The notes below the pieces were generated by a model, which saw nothing but the letters and a program-made list of their open reading frames with translations, had not been told where the DNA came from and searched no databases. From Ustilago trichophora (taxonomy: Eukaryota > Basidiomycota > Ustilaginomycetes > Ustilaginales > Ustilaginaceae), in NCBI GenBank assembly GCA_900323505.1, contig OOIN01000042.1, forward strand, positions 1 to 64,000: DNA of 64,000 bases, in the 5' to 3' direction. Shown in pieces: positions 6,899 through 16,761 of the stretch (within the stretch, counting starts at the first letter, position 1; each line of letters begins with the position of its first letter). A program made the translations under genes and the position numbers.

Positions 6899-9565
6899 TC
6901 AATTTTGCCACCGAAGCTTCTCGGAGGATAAATAGTTGATGACGCCCATGGGCAATGCGCTGGCCTGCGACATGGCCAGTGAGCCATAGTATTCGATGGC
7001 CTTGTCGCCATAAAGCTGCACTATGCGCTTCCAGTAAAAGGACGTGCCAGATTTGCTGGCTGCTTGTTGATACGCTTGTGCGCCGTCAACCTTGTTCTCA
7101 TCAAAGATACTATGGGGCTTTATTCCCTCCTCATTGCCCCCGAGGTCCTTCAACAGCGTCGTGTAGGCCTTGGAAAGCTCGGGCTCCGTTTCCTCTGCGT
7201 TGGCCATGAAGTCTTGGAATGTCATAAAAGCTTCCTCGTCGTTATCTGCGCTGAACTCGTCGCCTCGAGGTTTACGCCGAAATATTGCGTTATCCCATCT
7301 CTCGATCAAACGATCAAATCTTTCGTGCGCTCCGCGCCATGCCTTCTGCACGATCTCTTGCTGGTTGTCCTGTTTCTCGGCAAGCAGCTTGGCATTGAGC
7401 TCTATCAATGGATTTTGGACTGCAAGACCACCCAGCTCGGCAGGAAAATAGATCATGCTGGCTTGTACAGTCTGTTTCTCCTCACCAGAGCGCTCTTGGA
7501 TCATGGCGGCTACTGTGTCAGTCAAATTTGCATGTTGCCGTCCGTCGGCCTGTAAGAGACGCTGCTGGACTGTCTCGAACGCACGCATGCAGATACGGAT
7601 GTGTTCTTGGCCAAGACACTGTGCAGGCTTGCCAAAGTTGTTGACAAAGAAGTTGCTCATGTAGCTGTTCCACACCCGTACCCAAGACATGACGCTGCCA
7701 GTTGCATCGAGCTGCACTCGCATCTCGTCAATGTGTTCCTCGAGCTGTTTCTGGTCGATGTCCCAATAGCCCTTGTCTTCTGACAACACGAGAAACCCCC
7801 ACCGAACCGGACGCCAAGGCAGGATGGGGTCCGCCTTGCCAAGTTTAGGCTTCTCTTGCGCATCTTCGTCCTTCAGGAGGGGCGCCTGCAACCCTTGCAG
7901 CGTGCAAGCGGCGGTCTTGTCCATGTTGAGCTCGAGGCCTGTTGCCGCACTGAACTTCTGCAAGGTTTCCCATGCCATGGCGCACTGGTCCTGCTGGCCC
8001 CAAAACCACAGATCATCATGAATCCGGTAGAGGTAGCCTCCATCGGTCGCCTCGTTCACAGCGAAGTCCAAGGCAACCATAACAATCTCGCCGAATAGGG
8101 AGCTAAGTTGGTGCGCAATAGGGGTACCGCAGGTTCTTTTGCATCGCTGGGCTTGAGCACCATCGGAAGCAAACGAAATATATGGCGAGAGGAACTTGGC
8201 AAAGAAGTCCAGCCACTTTTTCGGCAAGCCAAAGAACTTGAGCACGGTCAAGATGGTAGTGTGCGATAAGGAAGGGCCAAACCAGCGGAAATCGGATTGG
8301 AGGACCGTGAACTGGCCATAAAGGTCACACTGGATGAGCTGCTCGGCAGTGATCATGCGTAAGAGCTGCTGCTTGATGTCGCTAAATGTAGGCGGATAGC
8401 TGTCGTCGCCATCACCCTCGTAATCCCTGGCCAAGGATCTGCGAGCGATAGGCGAGATAGCCGACAACCAAAACTTGTCCTTGTATTGCCTCCTGCGAAG
8501 GTGACTGAGGCTGGCTGTGCGCTCCGCCTCGATGCTTTCGTTGACCTGATGGAATCGTTTAGAGCGAAATCGTTGTTGCTCCTTGGTTGGCTTGCGACCG
8601 GCTCCATGCTTCCAGGTCTCGTCGAAGAATTGTCCGAAGGCGCTGTGAAAGCTGTCGGACCAGGCGCTACCGATGTGGGCCAAGAAGATGGCCTGGTACA
8701 CTTGCTCATCCATGTAGACGCGGTACTTTCCATTGATATGGCGACGCATGGACAGCTGTACACCGCCGTCTGCCCATTGCCACGACTCGAGGTTTTCGAG
8801 GTCCTGGTTGAGAACGTCGGCAATCTCCCGCAAGACACTCTTGTGAACTCTCAAGTCGCGCAAGTTGGCCCTTTTTTCGCCAGCGTACAGGTCGTTCGAG
8901 AGCACTTCGTCGATGGCCTGTCGGACTGCATCCTCGTCAAAGCGTGCAAAATTTTGGCTGTGGTATTCGATCTTGTCTCTTAATTGGTCCAAGGCGGAAG
9001 AAGAAGCTTTTTTGAGTGGTTCCATGGCCGCAGCAAAGGTTTCGACCAAGAAGGCAACGAGCTTCTCCTCTTGGACCGGATCCTGACGAAAAGCCAGTGC
9101 CTCCCACTCCTGACGCTGCTGGTGCAAGGCTTCACGCGACGTTGTTGCGGACTTCTCGGCATCTTCCTGCTTTTTCTTGTGGTCCTGGACCCATTCAATC
9201 ACCAAATGCCCATAGAGCATTGCATGGCTGATCTGCCGCATGCGTTGGTCCAGAATACGGTTCAGCAAGCTGCACCAGCCCATAAGCATGGACGAGGTGA
9301 TGGTACGATCGTATACAGCCTGCTGATTGAGTTCTGCGAGCAGTTTGGGCGTCAAATTGACATGGACCGGTGATTCCAGGCGGGTCTCTGCCTCACCCAA
9401 CTTGTCAAAGATGGCCAGCAGTGCCTCTAGCGTGTTGGACGGCGTAACATCCTGTCGCCTGGCTGCTTCGTTGCGTAGACGGGTCAGACGATCGCGCTTT
9501 TCCCGAAGGTTGGCCAACTTGCGGTGTGTTACGTGTTGGAGTGTGTCAAAAATGTTGTTCGGCAT
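6899..9565 (-). CDS. rvt: rvt: domesticated reverse-transcriptase-related protein
   Basis: This is a single long frame. The ATG at 9565 (MPNNIFDTLQ) gives 888 residues; the frame extends to 9664 with a non-conserved leader. The N-terminal 300 residues are helical and charged, with a coiled-coil look. The RT core holds motif A as VLQSDFRWFGPSLSH (Asp425), motif B around GTPIAHQLSSLFG, motif C as YRIHDDLWFWG (Asp517-Asp518) and motif D as ATGLELNMDKT. All three catalytic acids are present, with IHDD where retroelements have YxDD. The WFGPSLSH and HDDLWFW blocks and the long inserts are marks of the rvt family, single-copy cellular RT genes found across fungi and in a few other lineages. There is no gag, integrase, endonuclease, RNase H or LTR nearby. 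Family members polymerise nucleotides in vitro and respond to starvation in Neurospora; the role here is unknown. Confidence 0.88.
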   Translation of the reverse strand: MPNNIFDTLQHVTHRKLANLREKRDRLTRLRNEAARRQDVTPSNTLEALLAIFDKLGEAETRLESPVHVNLTPKLLAELNQQAVYDRTITSSMLMGWCSLLNRILDQRMRQISHAMLYGHLVIEWVQDHKKKQEDAEKSATTSREALHQQRQEWEALAFRQDPVQEEKLVAFLVETFAAAMEPLKKASSSALDQLRDKIEYHSQNFARFDEDAVRQAIDEVLSNDLYAGEKRANLRDLRVHKSVLREIADVLNQDLENLESWQWADGGVQLSMRRHINGKYRVYMDEQVYQAIFLAHIGSAWSDSFHSAFGQFFDETWKHGAGRKPTKEQQRFRSKRFHQVNESIEAERTASLSHLRRRQYKDKFWLSAISPIARRSLARDYEGDGDDSYPPTFSDIKQQLLRMITAEQLIQCDLYGQFTVLQSDFRWFGPSLSHTTILTVLKFFGLPKKWLDFFAKFLSPYISFASDGAQAQRCKRTCGTPIAHQLSSLFGEIVMVALDFAVNEATDGGYLYRIHDDLWFWGQQDQCAMAWETLQKFSAATGLELNMDKTAACTLQGLQAPLLKDEDAQEKPKLGKADPILPWRPVRWGFLVLSEDKGYWDIDQKQLEEHIDEMRVQLDATGSVMSWVRVWNSYMSNFFVNNFGKPAQCLGQEHIRICMRAFETVQQRLLQADGRQHANLTDTVAAMIQERSGEEKQTVQASMIYFPAELGGLAVQNPLIELNAKLLAEKQDNQQEIVQKAWRGAHERFDRLIERWDNAIFRRKPRGDEFSADNDEEAFMTFQDFMANAEETEPELSKAYTTLLKDLGGNEEGIKPHSIFDENKVDGAQAYQQAASKSGTSFYWKRIVQLYGDKAIEYYGSLAMSQASALPMGVINYLSSEKLRWQN

Positions 9566-11112
9566 GATGATAGGAGCCCCTGGGATGGAGATGGGAGAAG
9601 ACGGCGAGAACAGCGATTGCAAGGGCGTGTGGCACCGTCTCTCATTTGTAGCCAGTAAGAGCAAGACGATTGTTCAAAATGGAGTACATGCGCAGCTCCG
9701 CGGTCTTGCAACGCAACTCTGTGCCAAATTAAGGAAAGGGCCCCGCTCAGCCTATGGGTACGACCTTTAAAGAGCACGAGTCATGTAACAGAGAGCGCAG
9801 CAGGAGCAATCGAGCATCGATGTGTGCTTCTGTACTCCTCCGCGGGTTAAGCGAGGTCTGCATGAAAGCTTCCAGGCTGAGTGCGTTGACTGAGGTGTCT
9901 CGCGCTGAGCAGCCATATGGAATTTTTGGGTAGAGGCAATGCATCCGTGCGGCCCTAACCCTGACACTAACCCCACTCAGTTTTACCAGCGGTCTTCACA
10001 TTCAATCTTGCCCGGATATTCAGCAACATTCTCGGCACACTCATACATGTGAGAAACCGCAAATTTACCAAACCAAAAGCACTACGTACGCTTTTCCAGA
10101 ACAGCAGCTAAGGAGATGCCACAAGCGCCCGCAGGACCCTGCCAGTTTCGCTCCAGCCGACCTGAATGTGTCTTGTCGAATTCCGAGGTTGTGAGATGCT
10201 TGACTCTCTCGGGCGACTCGATGCATTGAAGAACATGAATTGCATCCGCTTCACCAGCATTGTAGTGGTAAGGGCAAGAGCAATGTTGGATTCATGGCCG
10301 GTCTTGGCATATGTAAGATGGCGGATGAAGCTTTTGATCTAGCTGCCCCCTTGCAAGATCAAATTTGTCTCGACAATTGAGACACATCGATCAGAGGCAT
10401 GATGTCAAGCACTTCCGGACGAGACTGCGAGCCAGACGACATCCAAAGGCTGAATGAAAACCCAATTGAGGCGAGGCATAGGAGGAAGCTAGGGTGAGGT
10501 TGGATGATAGAAAATTGTGAAATATTTTCAGGAAGGATAGAAAGTGTGGGGTCACGGAAATGTCAGGATGGGTCAGGAACTCGAGGAAGAAGACCGGGGA
10601 TCATCGACCACCTTCGCCCAGGATGAAGGATGACGGACACAGAGGCTAGGCACCCAAAGTCACTAGTGCAGAATTGTGGCAACAAAGACCGCCTTCAATC
10701 GGTTAGAGTAGCGAGAGAAGCGAGAGCATTGATTTCTTGGCGTAGTTTGACGTGGCTGAATAGCATCTTGAGTGATGAGTGACGCAACACCGAGACCTCT
10801 TCCACCGCAGCGCATTAAGCAACCATGTTCGCATTCATCTATGGAAAGCTGGCACAAAGACGGCCCAACACACACACACACACACTTTGTCTCCTCTCCT
10901 TTCATCCTTCCACTTCTCCGTTCGCAATTGCAGAGTCTCTGGACTTCGCTCAGAGCAGATTGAGTTCAGTTCAAAAGAGGGGGCCATCTGAAAGACTCTC
11001 CCTTCCACATTGTATTCCTCGATCTACCATTTTGCCGCATTCACTCACCTAAAGCATCATCGCACGCTAATCAGCAAGCGAGCCAACATTCAACAGCAAA
11101 AGTCGTTCAAAC
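9566..11112. other. 1.5-kb intergenic region
   Basis: This contains the rvt promoter side and then sequence with no gene I can support. Features are a degenerate CCCTAACCCTGACACTAACCC at about 9953 and a (CA)n run at 10867-10885. It marks the boundary between accessory subtelomere and core genome. Confidence 0.5.
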
Positions 11113-11646
11113 ATGTCAGGAACTGGTGCGTTAAGCGCTGTGTGCAACGGCACCACGATACCCACGACTACCTCTTTTCAGATCGCAGCCGGACGTCCAT
11201 TCTGCGGCTACGTCGGATCCTTTCCATCTTCTTCAGGTCAGTCTACAGTTCAAGCCTGCTGTGCAGGACCTGTCCTCAATGGTAGCCAGTACGATGCCAG
11301 CAGAGCAGGCATGACTGGACCACGCAAGTATGAGGGCTGCATTGTCTACTGCCAGGTCGCAGAGGAATACGCCGGACGTCCCACAGGGTGGCAACGTTGC
11401 GTCGAACAAGTCTTGAACTCCCCTGTCGCGGGTGATCAATGGACTTGTGATGTGGGAAGGAACGAATCAATCATGGGCGCCGTCACAAATGGGACCACTA
11501 CCGTCAATGACAACATTGGCTCACCTAATGGAGCGAATGGAGTCAAGATGACAATCTTCAACTCGATCCTGCCTCTAATGCTCGTGGTGCTACTGGGCAT
11601 ACAATTAGTTCTACCCGCCGCTGCAGCGACAACATTGATCCAATAG
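11113..11646 (+). CDS. Cys-rich protein with C-terminal membrane/GPI-type anchor
   Basis: This is a 177-residue single-exon frame from an ATG. It has eight cysteines, including an adjacent pair in QACCAGPV and a CIVYC motif, typical of disulfide-bonded fungal surface proteins. The last 30 residues are strongly hydrophobic (FNSILPLMLVVLLGIQLVLP), preceded by small residues (GSPNGANG) that could be a GPI attachment site. There is no obvious N-terminal signal peptide with this start (MSGTGALSAVCNGTT). An unseen upstream exon may supply one, or the protein is tail-anchored. Several NGT sequons support an extracellular fate. I do not recognise a named family. Confidence 0.6.
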   Translation: MSGTGALSAVCNGTTIPTTTSFQIAAGRPFCGYVGSFPSSSGQSTVQACCAGPVLNGSQYDASRAGMTGPRKYEGCIVYCQVAEEYAGRPTGWQRCVEQVLNSPVAGDQWTCDVGRNESIMGAVTNGTTTVNDNIGSPNGANGVKMTIFNSILPLMLVVLLGIQLVLPAAAATTLIQ

Positions 11647-11850
11647 TGGATTCACGGAGTCGAGTGTTACGCTATGGGCCCCCTTTTGTGGAGCGCGGCC
11701 TTTGCATGGGCACTCACACAATGTCATAAAAAGACCATTCTAGCGTGCGTGAAAAAGTTGCGAAAAAGTTTAGAAACAACAAAAGCGATAGAATTACAAG
11801 ATGCCAAGAACGAGTGCGGTACAGAACGAAGACAAACAGCAGAGAGACGA

Positions 11851-13389
11851 TCAAAAGTCCTCCTCGAGACTGAAGAGGTGGGTGTTTTTTTGGATACCGT
11901 CTCCGCTCTCCTCGTTCTCCTTGCGGGCGACACCAGTCTTGGCATATTCGGCAACTTTCTTCTCGAAGAAGTTGGTCTGAGGATCGAGCAGAGAGAAGTA
12001 GAGCAGAGAGAAGGAGCAAGACAATGTTGCAGAAGTTAGTGATATGAAAGAATGCAAAAATAGCATGAAGGATCATAGTACGCACCTTTCCTTGAAGACT
12101 GATATTTTCCATGAAGTCAAAGGGGTTGCTGGAGCCATAGAAGGCCGGGTTTCCAAGGCTCATAAGCAAACGATCGGCGACATACTCAATGTATGTGCAC
12201 ATGAGCTTTGCGTTCATGCCGATCAAACTAACGGGCAGGGCATCGGTCAAGAAGCGTTGTTCGATGGAGACGGCCTCGGTAATGATACTCAGAACGGTGT
12301 CGGGGTGAGCGCGCTTCTTGAGATGGCTGAAGAGGAGACAGGCAAAGTCGGTGTGAAGGCCTTCATCACGGGAGATGAGCTCGTTGGAGAAGGTGAGACC
12401 AGGCATGAGACCACGCTTCTTGAGCCAGAAGATGGAGGCGAACGAGCCAGAGAAGAAGATACCCTCGACGGCAGCAAAGGCAACGAGACGTTCGGCAAAG
12501 GTGGCGCGCTTGTCGCTGATCCAGCGAAGGGCCCAGTCAGCCTTCTCCTTGACTACGGGAATGGTCTCGACGGCGTCAAAGAGGAACTCGCGCTGTTCAG
12601 GCTCACGGATGTAGGTGTCGATGAGGAGCGAGTAGGTCTCGGAGTGGATGTTCTCCATCATGATCTGAAAGCCGTAGAAGCATCGGGCCTCGGCAGCCTG
12701 GACCTCGGAGCTGAATCGCTCGACGAGGTTCTCGTTGACGATACCGTCGGAGGCGGCGAAGAAGGCAAGGACGTGCGAGATGAAGTGACGCTCATTGTCG
12801 TTGAGTTTGTTGTCCCAATCGTGAAGGTCTTTTGAGAGGTCGATCTCCTCGGCGGTCCAGAAGGAAGCTTCTGCCTTTTTGTACATTTGCCAGATCTGGT
12901 CATGGCAAACAGGATGGAGTCGAGAGGGAAAAGCAGTGGAGACAGGAAGGAAAGGCAGCGAGTCAGTGAACGAGTTGAGCAACGAAGACGAGATATGGTG
13001 GAAACGTCGATAGATCAAAAGGAAGCGGATGACGGTCGTCAACTTACCTCGTGGAATCGGATGGGGAAAAGGACGAATCGGCGGTGCGACTCGACAAGGA
13101 GGGGCTCCTCCTCCTCGGGGAGGTCGACCTCGCCTACGAACTTGCCGTGGATATCATCAGAGTCAGTGGAATCGTCTGAAGTAGTGGTGGCCTCCTTGAC
13201 ATCCTTGGAAGCGTCTGCCTTCTTGCCCTTTGTGAGGAAAGCGGGTTCGGAAAAGTCGTCATCGGCCTCTGCGAGGTGGATCTTGGCGGCACTCTTCTTG
13301 GAAGGAGTGGCGTTGACGTCGATGCTGGCGAGACCGGCAGCGACCTTCTTGGAAGGGGTCTCGAGGTTGTGCTGAGTGATGGTGGACAT
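11851..13389 (-). CDS. RNR2: Ribonucleotide reductase small subunit (class I R2)
   Basis: There are three exons: 13389-13048, 12895-12086 and 11976-11851. The introns have donors GTAAGT and GTGCGT and join in frame. The product makes the di-iron tyrosyl radical used by RNR to reduce ribonucleotides to dNTPs. Visible family blocks are [20 protein letters not shown] across the first junction, [16 protein letters not shown] (iron ligand Asp), [20 protein letters not shown] (Glu and His ligands) and the C-terminal tail FSLEEDF that docks to the large subunit. The N-terminal 85 residues are an acidic, Thr/Ser-rich extension as in other fungal R2 proteins. Upstream the region carries ACGCGT boxes, in keeping with G1/S control by MBF-type factors. 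Confidence 0.97.
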
Positions 13390-13701
13390 GATGGCAAACT
13401 ACGTCGGCGGATATGACGATGTGGTCGAGTTAGATGACGTACGACGGCAGCGACCAAATTGGTGATGTCGAGGGTATGCAAGGGAGAGCAACAGTGGCCA
13501 GAAGAATGTAGGTAGAAAGGGGGAGGATGCCGTGATAGTGGAGGGTTAAGAAGATGTGTAGAAGAAAGGATGGAGAACGCTGAGAAGGAGCAAGTATATG
13601 TACTTGTTCGACTTGAGTGTAGACGCGCTGAGCACAAGAGGAATACAGCGTAGTGACGGTGGAACAAGAAAGAGCGTGTGGTGTTGGTGAGCGACTGATC
13701 A

Positions 13702-13707
13702 ACGCGT
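13702..13707. promoter_or_regulatory. ACGCGT (MCB-like) box upstream of RNR2
   Basis: A perfect MluI-type cell-cycle box lies 313 bp upstream of the RNR2 start. MBF complexes control RNR genes in yeasts. Whether it is used here is inference. Confidence 0.45.
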
Positions 13708-13937
13708 TTGGTGCTCTGTTTTTTTTTTTTTTTGCACCCAGCGCTCGGCGTCGCGCGGAACAGAGTTGGGAGGCAGCATTCCAGCTGTCATTTTAGAGGT
13801 GACTGAATTTTTGCACAGCTGACATCAGACAGTTTTTGGTTGTATAGAATCGTGGCTTGCCGCGGATTGGCTGCCTGTTTCTTCGCGCTCTCTACGCGAC
13901 ACGCGGACAGAAAAACCAAGGGAAACCAAAGTAGTTT

Positions 13938-13962
13938 CTACTGTACTGCACTGTACTGTACA
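13938..13962. repeat. GTACTGTAC palindromic run
   Basis: The sequence reads CTACTGTACTGCACTGTACTG followed by TAC, a near-perfect tandem of the 5-nt unit ACTGT/GTACT that also occurs in five other intergenic regions of the window. Confidence 0.6.
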
Positions 13963-14046
13963 CGGGCTTAGGATCTGCAACTCGAGAAAAAAGAGACGCG
14001 CTGGACAGCTTTGCGGGCAGACTGTCAAAAACGACTTTAATTGCGG

Positions 14047-14052
14047 ACGCGT
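14047..14052. promoter_or_regulatory. Second ACGCGT box in the RNR2 upstream region
   Basis: This is a second perfect ACGCGT, 658 bp upstream of the RNR2 start. The distance is long, so it could equally be chance in GC-rich sequence. Confidence 0.3.
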
Positions 14053-14171
14053 CTGTTTACGCCACGGTCTACAATACCCAAAGCCAACAGCCAAGTTCGT
14101 GTTGGTTGCTGCGCTGCAACGACGCGCGGACGTGTCTGATGCTCGCACACTTTTGTCGTACTGCCAAGCGC

Positions 14172-14186
14172 GTACTGTACTGTACA
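14172..14186. repeat. GTACTGTACTGTACA run
   Basis: A 15-nt run of the dispersed palindromic unit, 230 bp from the previous one. Confidence 0.55.
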
Positions 14187-15342
14187 TGCTCGATCAGGCA
14201 CAGCTCGGACGACGCTATACTATCACGTCAGAATCACTCAAACTCCGGCGCTTGGCCCGAACCGCGACGCTCCAGGCAACAGAACCAGAGCTGCGCTGGT
14301 GGTCTTGCTCGATCTCGTCGCGTAGAGAGCTCAAGGCGTCGGCATAGCCCCCAGCCCCAAGCCACACGAATGACAGCTACCAGCTTGAATTTTGGCTCAA
14401 CATTCCTGATCGTTGGGTCGGTATCCGTGCAGCAACCTGCAGCTAGATGATGGAGCGTCGGACATAGCTTGTTGGCCTTTCGCATACGCACCAACTGACT
14501 CGATGGTCACATCGATCAGCTTTTGTTGCACCCAGCCTGCCTTTGACCATGGAATGGCTGTCCAGCCTTTCCCGTTGACTGCAGCAGCAGCAGTTCCACA
14601 TGACAGCGCCCAAAAGCATCATCCAGCAAGATGTCAGCAAGCGGCAGTAAATGAGATTGGTCACCCTTAAGCAGAGACGCCATGTTGTCTGTGCTGCATA
14701 GCGTTGCCTCACTGCGTCAACGACGCCAAACATGACTCGGATGAAAAAGCAGCGCAGCAAATTCAGACAGGCGCGGGACGGCCTGATGTTGGGAATCTTC
14801 GGATAGTGAAGCTCGCTTGCATTCTTTTCAAACACGCTCAATTACCCATGCACCCCGCAAATAGTCAGGTGGATTACCGGCAACCTCATTGTGAGGCTTT
14901 GGTTTGGTCCGAAGCCGAAGCCTAATTGTATAGATGAAGCATGTAGAGCAAAGCTGAGAATGCGCAACCTCGCAGGCAAAATTGTGTCGGTCAAACTTGA
15001 AACTCAATACACGCTCGTTCGCTGGGTGTTGCTCTAGGTCGCGCTTCGTTTGAAAGCCGAAGCCGGTTTCAGGGTTTCTCGGTCATGCTTGCTCCACTGT
15101 CTTCGCAAAGCTCGTCAAGCACTGGTGTTACCTCGCCAGGCTGACACTGCTACCGGATAGACCACCACCTGTTTTGATTTTGCTTGATCTTAGATACCCT
15201 CCAACAACATCCGACCCTCCTCCATCTGGCCACCTCGAGCATCCTGAACCAATCGGGCTCGCACTGCACTACATCCATCCATCGAGCTTAAACTTCAAGT
15301 GACACTGCGATCATCGCTATACAGCTCAGGCGCTTCGTAACC

Positions 15343-16636
15343 ATGTCGGTGCCCGCAGAAAAGGTGGCAATTAGGCATCGTACCTCGGACGATTTCCCTC
15401 TCGCCGTCACCATTTTCCGACCCAAATCTTCCGCCGACATCAAGGCCAGCGTCGTCTTCGCCAATGCTACCGGTGTCCAAGCTCGGTTCTATCACAACGT
15501 TGCCGCATGGCTCTCGGAGAATGGCGTAGCCGCTTACACCTTCGATTATCGCTTCTCTGGTGCCTCCTTTCCGCTCGAATGCGACCCGGTCAGACTGGCA
15601 GAGGACCAAGACTACTTTGAAGACGCTTTGCGGCAATGCCCTGATCATGTTGACCTCACTACAACTTGGTGCAAGGTGGACCTTGCGTCCATTGTCCGAC
15701 TCGCATATGAATCAAATCCGCAAGCCGACATCACGGTCATCGGACACAGTTTAGGTGGTCATCTCATGGCTGTGCTGCCTTCAGATCATGTCTACGGGCC
15801 AAAAGCAAAGGTCAAGCGCTTGCTCAACGTCTGCGGTGGCAACGCTTTTGTGCAGAATCAGAAAGAACCCGATGCAGCCGAATTTGGATTCACAGAGATC
15901 GTCGTAAAGCCTCTCGCCGAAGAAAAGATCTTCCGTGCCGCCAACTTGGGTCTCGGATACGATTTGCCTTATGGTCCCGGCATCGAATGGGTGCAATGGT
16001 ACTTCCATCCACACTTTGCTTTTAATCGCCCCGAGAATCTCAAGCTTGCACGGCGTCTCAAGGGCGTACCATTGCTCTATGTCGGCTTTCAAGATGACGA
16101 AAAGATCGGCAAGTAAGTGATCAGCCCTGCTCCACGTTCCCGACCAGAAAAACATCACTGACATCAACCTTGGATTCTGGATGCTTTGGTCATGCAGAAA
16201 CATGATGGAAAAGTATCTTGGCATGTTTGACCACTCCGACAGACTCAAACGGAGCCTTTGGATCGACCCCATCAAGAAGGGCTGGCCCCGTTGCGGACAC
16301 GTCAATGCCTTTACTAAAAGCAAAGAAGCCGAGCTTGTTCCTGTCGAGCACGGCGAAGCATACACTTCGCAAGACGACTTTGAGAACGCCATCTCGAGCA
16401 AGCCCAAACCTCCTCGCAACACGCTGAGCAAAGAGGAGAGCATCTGGAAATTGTTTCTGGACTACATCACGGGTAAAGAGGTTGACACATCACAGGCCGA
16501 GCACAAGGTTTGGACACCACAAGACGAAAGGGATGTTGCACGCGAACAGAGGGAGGAGGCCGAATCGCGGGCCAAAAACCCGCGGCGTGAAGACATCATT
16601 CTCGGACTTGTGCCGCCAAGAAAAGCCAACTTATGA
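15343..16636 (+). CDS. Alpha/beta hydrolase (COG4757-like)
   Basis: There are two exons, 15343-16112 and 16198-16636, joined through a GTAAGT donor and a GCAG acceptor to restore GKNMMEKYLG. The protein has 402 residues. The fold is shown by an early strand-turn-helix ending in YTFDYRFSG, the nucleophile elbow GHSLGGH (Ser136), and a late Gly-His block (RCGHVNAF) that could hold the catalytic His. The order of blocks (RFYHNVAAWLSENG, DYR, W-C-KVDLASIV, GHSLGGH) matches the bacterial COG4757 hydrolases. It has no signal peptide or membrane segment, so it is probably cytosolic. The C-terminal 50 residues are charged and likely disordered. The substrate is unknown. Confidence 0.8.
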
Positions 16637-16761
16637 AGAGATGAATTGATGTACGTATTTCATATCAAGATTATGAATTCATTTCGACACATGGCATCAC
16701 AAAAGTAAAGTTGCGTGAGACTAAGGCTAGCTGCGGAACAAGCAGTCGTCACCAAGCGGTT

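Larger units (their letters stand above)
13390..15342. other. 2-kb divergent promoter region of RNR2 and the hydrolase
   Basis: No supported gene is seen. It holds a T-run at 13719-13733, two ACGCGT boxes, and two runs of the GTACTGTAC palindromic unit. The longer minus-strand frame at 14443-14841 is Cys/Arg-rich in the manner of a random frame. Confidence 0.6.

Noticed and set aside
6899..9565. Telomerase reverse transcriptase or retrotransposon
   Set aside because: No TERT T-motif or TEN-like domain, no endonuclease, integrase or RNase H, and the block pattern is of the rvt type.
12044..12835. 263-aa plus-strand frame inside the RNR2 gene
   Set aside because: It lies antisense to the strongly conserved R2 coding exon and has no domain of its own.
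14443..14841. 132-aa minus-strand frame between RNR2 and the hydrolase
   Set aside because: Random-looking Cys/Arg-rich composition, no splice sites and no domain.
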